Assembly: GCA_014380505.1 (NCBI GenBank)
Contig: JACMJT010000091.1
Span: 1 to 5,637, forward strand
Direction of reading: 5' to 3'
Source of the DNA: Hyphomicrobiales bacterium
GTDB taxonomy: Bacteria; Pseudomonadota; Alphaproteobacteria; Rhizobiales; Aestuariivirgaceae
Length of the DNA stretch: 5,637 bases
A model generated the notes under the pieces. It saw nothing but the letters and a program-made list of their open reading frames with translations. It searched no databases and had not been told where the DNA came from. Of the stretch, positions 1-5,637 are shown piece by piece; the stretch's first letter is position 1; the number at the start of each line of letters is the position of its first letter. The translations under genes and the position numbers were made by a program.

Positions 1-1
1 C

Positions 2-625
2 CTCAATGACCGCACATCGGTTGAAGCGGGCGAGCCCATCGGGGTCAACGTCGAGCGTGACGAGATCGTGTTCTTTGCGCTGCTCTATTGGCCGGTGCGG
101 GACGACGCCGCCGTTCCCTCCGCCGATGCCCTGGCGCGGATCGACGCCTATATGAAGAACGGCGGCACCATCTTCTTCGATCTTCGCGAGAACGGCACGG
201 ATGCCCTGACCGGCAACACCTCCGCCGCGGCGGAATCCCTCCGCCGCATGCTGGCCAAGCTCGATATTCCAGCGCTTGAGCCCGTGCCGGCCGAACATGT
301 GCTGACCAAGGCTTTCTATCTCATGCAAACCTTTCCCGGCCGCTACGATCAGGGTGCGTTGTGGGTCGAGCGCGCCGATACGCAAGGCACCTCCGCCGGA
401 AATGCCGATGGCGTGAGCTCGATCATCATCGGCTCCAATGATTATGCCGGGGCCTGGGCTATGGACCCCAACGGCGAGCCGCTCTATGCCGTCATTCCCG
501 GCACCAATCGCCAGCGCGAGATGGCCTTCCGCGCCGGCATTAATATCGTGATGTATGCCTTGACCGGCAACTACAAGGCCGATCAGGTCCACGTGCCGGC
601 CCTCCTGGAAAGGCTCGGCCAATGA
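2..625 (+). CDS. DUF4159 domain-containing protein, C-terminal part (5' end outside window)
   Basis: The open frame runs from the first bases of the window to TGA at 623-625, giving 207 visible residues. It begins in mid-domain (LNDRTSVEAGEP) with no start codon, so the gene is cut by the window edge; the GTG at 68 lies inside a conserved strand and is not a real start. Visible hallmarks of the DUF4159 family are a hydrophobic strand before WPV, NGGTIFFDLRE at visible residues 53-63, FPG...LWVE, a SNDYAGAWA stretch near residues 145-153, and the highly conserved tail INIVMYALTGNYKADQVH...LLERLGQ. In full-length alphaproteobacterial homologues this domain follows an N-terminal BatA-like membrane region and sits after MoxR ATPase and DUF58 genes. 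Function is unproven; a role with the MoxR chaperone system in envelope protein assembly or stress is inferred from context. The stop overlaps the next start by 4 bp (ATGA), so the two are translationally coupled. Family call is firm, biochemical role is not. Confidence 0.9.
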   Translation, partial: LNDRTSVEAGEPIGVNVERDEIVFFALLYWPVRDDAAVPSADALARIDAYMKNGGTIFFDLRENGTDALTGNTSAAAESLRRMLAKLDIPALEPVPAEHVLTKAFYLMQTFPGRYDQGALWVERADTQGTSAGNADGVSSIIIGSNDYAGAWAMDPNGEPLYAVIPGTNRQREMAFRAGINIVMYALTGNYKADQVHVPALLERLGQ

Positions 626-2682
626 TGGGCTGGGATATTTCCGTAAATCCGTTTTTCTCCTTGCCCATTCTCGCCATCGCTGGAGTTACCGGCCTGGTGT
701 TCATAGCGCTTTCAGCGTGGACTCTGTCGCGGGGCTGGTGGCTGCGCGGGATTGCCCTTGCGCTTTTGTTCGCGGCCCTTCTCAATCCCTCGCTCCGCAA
801 GGAGGAACGCGAAACCCTCACCGACATCGCCGTCGCCGTCATCGACCGTAGCCTTAGCCAGAACGTCGGAGAACGCACGAAGCAAACAGCCGAAGCCGAG
901 CGTGCCCTCAAGGAGCAAGCCACCCGCCTCGGCAACACCGAACTCCGCATCGTCGAAGTGCGCTCCGGCATCACCTCGGGCGATGATGGCACGCGCGCCT
1001 TTGAAGCCCTCAGCCGGGCCCTTGCCGATATTCCACCCGAACGCTTCGCCGGCGTTGTCATGGTGACCGACGGCCAGATTCACGATGCGCCCGCGGATGC
1101 GGCGAAGCTGGCGATCGGCGGTCCGGTCCACGGCCTCATCACCGGCAGCAAGACCGAGCGCGACCGCCGTATCGTCATCGATCAGGCGCCGCGCTTCGGC
1201 ATCGTCGGCAAGGAACAATTGATCCGTTTCCACGTCGAGGAGGCGAATGGTGAAGGCGCTGCTGTCGACGTGAGCATCGCGTCCGGCAAGAACGATCCGA
1301 TCGTCATGACGGTGACACCCGGTGTCGCGGTCGAAGTCCAGCTCACCATCGGCCACGGCGGCCAGAATATTACTGAAATCAGCGTGGCTCCGCTTCAAGG
1401 TGAAATTTCCAGCGCCAACAACCGGGCCATCGCCGTCATCGAGGGCATCCGCGATCGCCTGCGCGTTCTGCTGGTGTCGGGCCAGCCCCATGCGGGTGAG
1501 CGCGCCTGGCGCAATCTGCTCAAGGCCGATGCCGCGGTCGATCTCGTGCATTTCACCATCCTCCGCCCGCCCGAGAAGCAGGACGGCACGCCGATCAACG
1601 AATTGGCCCTCATCGCCTTCCCGACGCGCGAACTCTTCGTCGACAAGCTCAGCGAATTCGATCTGGTGATTTTCGACCGCTACCGCCGCCAGACCATGCT
1701 GCCGGAAGACTATCTCTACAACGTCGCCCAGTATGTGCGGGGCGGCGGCGCGGTGCTCATCGCCTCCGGCCCCGATTTCGTAGGCCTGGAAGGCCTCTAC
1801 GACACGCCGCTGGCCGAAGTGATCCCGGCACCTCCAACGGGCGAAGTGCTGGAAGGCGCCTTCCGCCCGAAGATCACCGATGAGGGCCGCAAGCATCCGG
1901 TGACGCGCGATCTGCCTGGAGGTGCGGGCGATAGCCCAAGCTGGGGCCGCTGGTTCCGCATGCTGGGCACCGCGTCCGGCCGTGGCACGGCTGTGATGTC
2001 GGGAAGGGATGACCGTCCGCTTCTGGTACTCGCGCGCGAAGGCGAAGGCCGCGTCGCCCAGATGCTGTCGGACCAGGGCTGGCTGTGGGCGCGGGGCTTC
2101 GATGGCGGCGGCCCCCAGACGGAATTGCTCCGCCGCATGGCCCACTGGCTGATGGAGGAGCCTGACCTCGAAGAAGAGGCCCTCAGCGCCGTCCAGCAGG
2201 GCAATCAATTGGTGGTCGAGCGCCAAACCATGGCGGCCAAGGCAAATGATGTGACGGTGACATTCCCGTCCGGAAAAACCGGAACAGTCACACTTTCACA
2301 AACCTCGCCCGGCCTCTGGCGGGGCAAGCTCGAAGTCAGCGAAGCGGGTCTCCACCGCCTGAATGACGGCAGCCTCGCCGCCGTCGCCGCCGCCGGAAGT
2401 GCGGATGCCCGTGAAGCCGCCGATATTCTGGCGACAGACAAGATTCTCGCACCCACCGCCCAGGCGACCGGCGGCGGCATCGCCTGGCTCGCCGACGGCA
2501 TGCCGCGTCTCGTCAAGGTAAACGAAGGCCGGCAGATGGCGGGCTCCGGCTGGCTCGGCCTCAAGGCCAACAACGCCTACCGCGTGATCTCCGTGGCTGA
2601 ACTGCCGCTCTTTGCCACCCTCTTAAGTCTGAGCGCCCTGCTCCTCGCCATCTGCGCCATGTGGTACCGCGAAGGCCGCTGA
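622..2682 (+). CDS. Membrane-anchored VWA-like / glutamine amidotransferase-like protein of a MoxR-DUF58-DUF4159 cluster
   Basis: A 686-residue protein starting at ATG 622, which overlaps the DUF4159 stop; GGAAAGG at 607-613 is a well-spaced ribosome site. The second codon is also ATG, so the start could be 625. Two hydrophobic segments (about residues 13-35 and 39-55) are joined by a short Arg-containing loop, and a third (about 661-680) precedes a basic tail. By the positive-inside rule the large middle part should lie in the periplasm. Residues 68-155 look like a VWA fold: DIAVAVIDRSLS carries a DxSxS MIDAS-type motif at 75-79, and VVMVTDG places a second acidic residue at D150. Residues about 280-390 resemble a class I glutamine amidotransferase fold (LRVLLVSG, FDLVIFDRY, RGGGAVLIASG), but there is no catalytic cysteine: the only cysteine is C678 in the last membrane segment. 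It is therefore probably a binding or scaffold module rather than an enzyme. It likely works with the DUF4159 and MoxR proteins in envelope maintenance (inference). Databases may label it hypothetical, membrane protein or glutamine amidotransferase. Confidence 0.88.
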   Translation: MMGWDISVNPFFSLPILAIAGVTGLVFIALSAWTLSRGWWLRGIALALLFAALLNPSLRKEERETLTDIAVAVIDRSLSQNVGERTKQTAEAERALKEQATRLGNTELRIVEVRSGITSGDDGTRAFEALSRALADIPPERFAGVVMVTDGQIHDAPADAAKLAIGGPVHGLITGSKTERDRRIVIDQAPRFGIVGKEQLIRFHVEEANGEGAAVDVSIASGKNDPIVMTVTPGVAVEVQLTIGHGGQNITEISVAPLQGEISSANNRAIAVIEGIRDRLRVLLVSGQPHAGERAWRNLLKADAAVDLVHFTILRPPEKQDGTPINELALIAFPTRELFVDKLSEFDLVIFDRYRRQTMLPEDYLYNVAQYVRGGGAVLIASGPDFVGLEGLYDTPLAEVIPAPPTGEVLEGAFRPKITDEGRKHPVTRDLPGGAGDSPSWGRWFRMLGTASGRGTAVMSGRDDRPLLVLAREGEGRVAQMLSDQGWLWARGFDGGGPQTELLRRMAHWLMEEPDLEEEALSAVQQGNQLVVERQTMAAKANDVTVTFPSGKTGTVTLSQTSPGLWRGKLEVSEAGLHRLNDGSLAAVAAAGSADAREAADILATDKILAPTAQATGGGIAWLADGMPRLVKVNEGRQMAGSGWLGLKANNAYRVISVAELPLFATLLSLSALLLAICAMWYREGR

Positions 2683-3216
2683 CGCCGGCTGGCCGTCATG
2701 CCGACGAAAGCGATGCGGCGGCAACACCAATCCCGCAACCCCTTGAAGCGCGCCCAGCACGATTTCCAGATACAGCATGCGGCCAGGATCGGCCGGCCCC
2801 GGCATAATCAGCAGACCGTCCGGCAGTTTCTTGAATCCCACGCGCGCATAATACGGCTCATCGCCGACAAGAATCGCCAGCCGATGCCCTTGCGTCTTCG
2901 CCCGCGCTAATCCCTCCCCCATGAGCGCGAGGCCGATGCCAAGATTCTGCCGTTCCGGATGCACTGCCAGCGGCCCAAGCAAAAGCGCCGGTGTGCCGTC
3001 AGCACCAATCCGCAACGGCCAGAAGCTGATCGCCCCTGCGATTCCCAATTGATCGTCGCGGATCAGCAGCGAAAGGCCATCGGCCGCATGGCTTCCCTCG
3101 CGCAATCTGTAGGAGGTCTTGGTGCGGCGGCCGATTCCGAAACTGAGATCGAGCAGATGTTCGATTTCAGGCTGGTCTTCGGGCCGGGTGTCGCTGATGA
3201 CAAATTGTCCGCTCAT
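2623..3216 (-). CDS. GNAT family N-acetyltransferase, YhbS-like (COG3153)
   Basis: A 197-residue protein read from ATG at 3214-3216 to TAA at 2623-2625. The frame stays open upstream to a possible start at 3267, but homologues begin close to the first strand (FVISDTRPED), and a purine-rich GAGAAGAG (3220-3227, minus strand) lies just before this ATG. The GNAT fold is clear: LLLGPLAVHPERQNLGIG at residues 78-95 holds strand 4 and the acetyl-CoA pyrophosphate loop (Q90-x-x-G93-x-G95), and LAILVGDEPYYARVGF (113-128) is the strand 5 signature of the YhbS group. It should transfer an acetyl group from acetyl-CoA to a small molecule or protein amine in the cytoplasm; the acceptor cannot be told. 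The last 20 or so codons overlap the 3' end of the convergent membrane-protein gene by 60 bp, giving a polar tail beyond the usual domain end. It stands alone on its strand and diverges from the 380-residue acyltransferase gene. Confidence 0.88.
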   Translation of the reverse strand: MSGQFVISDTRPEDQPEIEHLLDLSFGIGRRTKTSYRLREGSHAADGLSLLIRDDQLGIAGAISFWPLRIGADGTPALLLGPLAVHPERQNLGIGLALMGEGLARAKTQGHRLAILVGDEPYYARVGFKKLPDGLLIMPGPADPGRMLYLEIVLGALQGVAGLVLPPHRFRRHDGQPASAAFAVPHGADGEEQGAQT

Positions 3217-3451
3217 GGGCTCTTCTCGCAAAGGTCTTTGCAGGGCACCCAGGCCCCGAAAACGCAAGACAGTTGACGGAATTCGGAAAAGCCGGGCAGG
3301 TTCAGACGGGTGCAGGTGCGCCGATGCTAGGCGGTCGTCGCAAGCTGATGATGGCGGGCGAGATCATGATGCGCGCCATTACAAGCAGGAACAATGAACG
3401 TCAAGTGCGCAGTCTTGCGCCGCTCCGCTCAAGCTTGTTAAGTCCGCCACC
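3217..3451. other. Divergent intergenic region, 235 bp
   Basis: This gap separates two genes transcribed away from each other, so it should hold promoters for both. On the plus strand TTGACG at 3273-3278 is a fair -35 match, with only a weak -10 candidate (CAGGTT at 3297-3302, 18-bp spacing). A small inverted repeat GCGCA-GTCT-TGCGC lies at 3407-3420, and the 8-bp palindrome CAAGCTTG at 3430-3437. The latter sits just upstream of the plus-strand start and could be operator-like, but both are short enough to be chance. No convincing gene is present: the short open frames here lack a ribosome site and recognisable protein content. Confidence 0.45.
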
Positions 3452-4594
3452 ATGCCGCATGCCGTCACCATACGTCCCGTCGTCACCAGGAAAGACCGCA
3501 AGGCGTTTCTCGACGTTCCCTTCGACATCTATCGCAACGATCCCAACTGGGTGGCACCGCTCTATGTTGAACGCTTCGAACACTTAAACCCAAAAAAGAA
3601 TCCGTATTTTCAGCACGCCGATGCCCAATTGGTCCTCGCTGAACAAAATGGCAAGCCCGTAGGCCGCATCTCCGCCCAGATCGATCGGTTGCGCCTTGAA
3701 CGTTACAATGATGCGACGGGGCAGTTCGGTTTCCTCGAAGCGCCCGACGATCCCGCGGTTTTCCAAGGCCTTTTCGATGCAGCAAGCCGCTGGCTCCGCG
3801 AGCGCGGCATGGCGCGCGTGCAAGGGCCGTTCAACTTCTCGATCAACGACGAACTGGGTCTCCTCATCGATGGCTTTGATACCCCGCCCAACATGATGAT
3901 GGCCCACGCCATGCCCTACTATCGCCGCCGCGTCGAAGAGCTGGGCTTCGCCAAGGCCAAGGACATGATCGCCTATGATTACGACGCCACCGTCGAACTT
4001 CCACGGTCCATGCGCTCGATCTACGAGAGAGCGGTTGCCTCATCGGAGATCACCATCCGGCCCTTCGACAAGAAGCACCTGGCCCGCGATCTCGCCATCG
4101 TCATGTCGATCTTCAATGACGCATGGTCCGAAAACTGGGGTTTCATGCCGTTCACCCGGGAAGAGATCGAAGCCCTTGGCAACAATCTCAAGAAGCTCGT
4201 CGCCAGCGAATATATCGCCATTGCCGACTGGCGGGGCGAACCCGCGGCCATGGCGGTGAGCCTGCCCGATCTCAACGGCTGGATCGCCGGATTGAACGGC
4301 AGGCTTTTGCCCTTTGGCTGGGCCAAACTCGCCTGGCGTTTTCTGGCAAGGCCGCCCGCCTCTGTCCGCTTGCCGCTAATGGGCGTGCGCAAGGTCTATC
4401 ACAACACGATCACAGGTTCCGCCCTGGCGCTCAGCGTCATTGACACCGTGCGCCGCTATCATCTTTCGCGCGGCACCAAACGCGCCGAGCTGTCGTGGAT
4501 CCTCGAAGACAACATGCCCATGCGCCGCATCATCGAGGCAATCGGCGGCAAGCCCTACAAGACCTACCGCATTTACGAGAAAACCCTGCCGTGA
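3452..4594 (+). CDS. GNAT-superfamily N-acyltransferase, candidate bacterial ceramide synthase-like protein
   Basis: A 380-residue soluble protein from ATG 3452 to TGA 4592-4594. An in-frame TGA at 3395 and no intervening start fix the 5' end, although no good Shine-Dalgarno sequence precedes it. The family is recognised by an N-terminal PFDIYRNDPNWVAPL (residues 23-37), the NPKKNPYFQHADAQLVLAE stretch, QGPFNFSINDELGLL (124-138), PPNMMMAHAMPYY before residue 158, and a GNAT-type C-terminus (346-380) with ELSWILEDN, MRRIIEAIGG and YKTYRIYEK. The usual acetyl-CoA loop is not canonical; NTITGSALAL (318-327) takes its place. Relatives are labelled GNAT acetyltransferase or, misleadingly, dATP pyrophosphohydrolase. 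From recollection of the family, the Caulobacter ceramide synthase (bCerS/CerS, N-acylation of a sphingoid base) belongs here. The GTGA overlap with a nucleotidyltransferase gene supports a lipid-locus role. The superfamily call is firm; the ceramide synthase call is an inference because the wider family is broad and mostly uncharacterised. Confidence 0.82.
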   Translation: MPHAVTIRPVVTRKDRKAFLDVPFDIYRNDPNWVAPLYVERFEHLNPKKNPYFQHADAQLVLAEQNGKPVGRISAQIDRLRLERYNDATGQFGFLEAPDDPAVFQGLFDAASRWLRERGMARVQGPFNFSINDELGLLIDGFDTPPNMMMAHAMPYYRRRVEELGFAKAKDMIAYDYDATVELPRSMRSIYERAVASSEITIRPFDKKHLARDLAIVMSIFNDAWSENWGFMPFTREEIEALGNNLKKLVASEYIAIADWRGEPAAMAVSLPDLNGWIAGLNGRLLPFGWAKLAWRFLARPPASVRLPLMGVRKVYHNTITGSALALSVIDTVRRYHLSRGTKRAELSWILEDNMPMRRIIEAIGGKPYKTYRIYEKTLP

Positions 4595-5361
4595 CCCTGC
4601 GCTGGAACGCCATCATCCTCGCGGCCGGGCGGGGCCCAAACGATCCCATGGCCAAGGCCTATGGCGTCGCCAACAAATGCGCGATCCCCGTTGGCGGAAC
4701 ACCCATGCTGGCCCGCGTGGCAAAGGCCCTGCGGGAGTCGGGAGAGGTCACCTCCACGCTCGTCTCGATCGAGAACCGTGGCCTTGCCACCGCAATTCTG
4801 GGTGAGGACGCCGCCGCCATCCCGTCCGCCGGCAGCGCGCCGGCCTCCGTCATCGCCGCCATCGAGCAGGGAGCGCTCACCTACCCCATCCTCATCACCA
4901 CCGCCGACCATGCGCTGTTGACGCCCGCCATGGTCCGGCATTTTTGTCAGTCTACGGAGCAATCGGGCGCCGATTTCACCGTGGGGCTGGCCACTGCTGA
5001 AACGGTCCTCCAGGCTTACCCGCAAACCATCCGCACCTTCTTTCGCCTGGGCAAAAGCCGCCTTTCGGCTTGCAACCTTTTCGCGCTTCGCAACGAGCGC
5101 GGCCTCAAGCTCCTCGCCCGCTGGCAGTATCTCGAACCGGTGCGCAAGAAGCCTTGGCGCCTTGTCGCCGCTTTCGGCGTCGAGCCGTTGCTGCGCTTTA
5201 TCGCCGGCACGCTCGATCTCGACACGGCGCTTGCCATCGTCTCGCGCAAGCTTGGTCTTCAGGTGAGCCCCGTTTTCATGCCCTTCGCCGAAGCCGCCAT
5301 CGATGTCGATAAACCCGCCGACAAGGAATTGGTGGAAGAAATCCTGAAAAAGCGTTCTTGA
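4591..5361 (+). CDS. MobA-like NTP transferase domain protein (sugar/alcohol-phosphate nucleotidyltransferase family)
   Basis: A 256-residue protein starting at GTG 4591, which overlaps the preceding TGA (GTGA). The open frame continues upstream inside the acyltransferase gene, but GTG 4591 places the nucleotide-binding strand at the N-terminus as expected; the next ATG (4648-4650, residue 20) would delete the glycine loop. The signature reads NAIILAAGRG (residues 6-15), then M20, K29 and IPVGGTPML (32-40), the NTP-binding loop of the nucleotidyltransferase fold. ILITTADHALL supplies the metal-binding aspartate (D106), and AAIDVDKPAD near the C-terminus supplies a second acidic site (D238/D240). 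It should condense an NTP with a phosphorylated acceptor, releasing pyrophosphate, in the cytoplasm. The acceptor is not evident. It is not a true molybdenum cofactor enzyme by context. Coupling to the ceramide synthase-like gene suggests activation of a polar group for a sphingolipid or related envelope lipid (inference). Length is normal for a single-domain member. Confidence 0.85.
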   Translation: MTLRWNAIILAAGRGPNDPMAKAYGVANKCAIPVGGTPMLARVAKALRESGEVTSTLVSIENRGLATAILGEDAAAIPSAGSAPASVIAAIEQGALTYPILITTADHALLTPAMVRHFCQSTEQSGADFTVGLATAETVLQAYPQTIRTFFRLGKSRLSACNLFALRNERGLKLLARWQYLEPVRKKPWRLVAAFGVEPLLRFIAGTLDLDTALAIVSRKLGLQVSPVFMPFAEAAIDVDKPADKELVEEILKKRS

Positions 5362-5373
5362 GCTAAATAACTT

Positions 5374-5476
5374 CGTCATCCCGGCGAAAGCCGGGACCCA
5401 CCGCTCAGCTTGCAGGAACCGTGATTTTGGAACCCGTCACACGGAAACATGGATCCCGGCCTTCGCCGGGATGACA
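5374..5476. repeat. Imperfect inverted-repeat element with two nested hairpins, between convergent genes
   Basis: The 27-bp left arm (5374-5400) and the reverse complement of the 27-bp right arm (5450-5476) agree at 24 of 27 positions and flank a 49-bp spacer. Each arm is itself a hairpin: CCCGGC-GAAA-GCCGGG at 5380-5395 with a GNRA-type loop, and an 8-bp stem ATCCCGGC/GCCGGGAT around CTTC at 5453-5472. The motif (GTCATCCCGGCGAA...) is the kind of dispersed intergenic palindrome found in many alphaproteobacterial genomes. Lying between two converging gene ends, it may stop or protect transcripts from both sides. There is no T-run after either stem, so it is not a canonical intrinsic terminator. 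Confidence 0.8.
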
Positions 5477-5501
5477 GAAACTAAAGGTGAAGATGTCGAT
5501 T

Positions 5502-5637
5502 CTACTCCCACTCCGCCGCAAGCTGCCGCGCCTGTTGCAGGTCGACGGGGAAATCGACCTCGCACCAGCGGATGCCATTGATGGCGATGGTGGTAACGTC
5601 GATGGTCTTGGCGAGGCTTCCCACCGCCGAAGGAAAC
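5502..5637 (-). CDS. C-terminal end of a probable nucleotidyltransferase (5' part outside window)
   Basis: The minus-strand frame enters at the right edge and ends at TAG (5502-5504), leaving 44 residues. The visible tail contains TIAINGIRWCEVDFPVDLQQ followed by ARQLAAEWE. The pattern (aromatic)-x-E-(V/I)-D-x-P-x-DL followed by an ARxLA helix is the usual C-terminus of NTP transferase domains such as sugar-phosphate, phosphocholine or inositol-phosphate nucleotidyltransferases, where the ED pair helps bind metal. The N-terminal GxG loop is outside the window, so substrate and exact subfamily cannot be given. It converges on the other nucleotidyltransferase gene with a 140-bp gap holding the palindromic element. 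If correct, two different nucleotidyltransferases flank this junction, fitting a locus for lipid headgroup or surface-polymer synthesis. Confidence 0.7.
   Translation of the reverse strand, partial: FPSAVGSLAKTIDVTTIAINGIRWCEVDFPVDLQQARQLAAEWE

Noticed and set aside
540..1061. 173-residue minus-strand open frame across the DUF4159/membrane-protein junction
   Set aside because: It crosses two well-supported overlapping genes and its Arg/Ser-rich translation matches no family I recognise.
712..2226. 504-residue open frame on the minus strand inside the membrane-protein gene
   Set aside because: It lies wholly antisense to a gene with clear membrane segments, motifs and a coupled start. Its translation shows low-complexity Ala/Asp/Arg-rich text without family motifs, as expected from GC-rich third positions.
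3217..3267. Upstream extension of the YhbS-like acetyltransferase by 17 residues
   Set aside because: The extension has no homology signal, and the internal ATG at 3216 begins right before the first conserved strand with a purine-rich site upstream.
3273..3587. 104-residue plus-strand open frame in the divergent intergenic region
   Set aside because: It has no ribosome site, its end lies out of frame inside the acyltransferase gene, and the translation is basic and Pro/Ser-rich without motifs.
4495..4590. Earlier start of the nucleotidyltransferase inside the acyltransferase gene
   Set aside because: The extra residues are an out-of-frame reading of the conserved acyltransferase C-terminus; GTG 4591 puts the nucleotide-binding strand at the usual distance from the N-terminus.
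4573..5379. 268-residue open frame on the minus strand over the nucleotidyltransferase gene
   Set aside because: It mirrors the coding frame of a recognisable nucleotidyltransferase, and its own translation has no recognisable domain.
5374..5476. CRISPR or canonical intrinsic terminator
   Set aside because: There are only two arms in inverted rather than direct orientation with no spacer series, and no T-run follows either stem.

Overview
This GC-rich window has codon use, short start/stop overlaps and gene families typical of an alphaproteobacterium (Hyphomicrobiales-, Parvibaculum- or Caulobacter-like). The genus cannot be fixed from the sequence alone. It holds five protein genes, two of them cut by the window edges, one short divergent intergenic region and one intergenic inverted-repeat element. 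No tRNA, rRNA, CRISPR array or insertion sequence was seen.

Left block (2-2682, + strand): the 3' end of a DUF4159 protein gene overlaps by ATGA with a gene for a 686-residue membrane protein. That protein has two N-terminal membrane segments, a VWA-like region, a cysteine-free glutamine-amidotransferase-like region and a C-terminal membrane anchor. In alphaproteobacteria this pair usually closes a cluster of a MoxR-type AAA+ ATPase, a DUF58 protein and a DUF4159 protein, a relative of the Bat aerotolerance/envelope-stress operons. The upstream members would lie outside the window.

Middle (2623-3216, - strand): a single YhbS/COG3153-type GNAT acetyltransferase gene runs convergently into the membrane-protein gene, and the two coding ends overlap by 60 bp.

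Right block (3452-5361, + strand, plus 5502-5637, - strand): a 380-residue GNAT-superfamily protein, best read as a candidate bacterial ceramide synthase-like N-acyltransferase, is coupled by a GTGA overlap to a 256-residue MobA-like nucleotidyltransferase. Facing them is the C-terminal end of another probable nucleotidyltransferase. An N-acyltransferase beside two nucleotidyltransferases suggests a lipid locus, with ceramide formation and nucleotide-activated headgroup or polar-group transfer, as described for Caulobacter-type sphingolipid genes. This functional reading is inference.

The convergent gap 5362-5501 carries a roughly 103-bp imperfect inverted repeat. Each arm is itself a GC-rich hairpin, as in the dispersed intergenic palindromes common in alphaproteobacteria.
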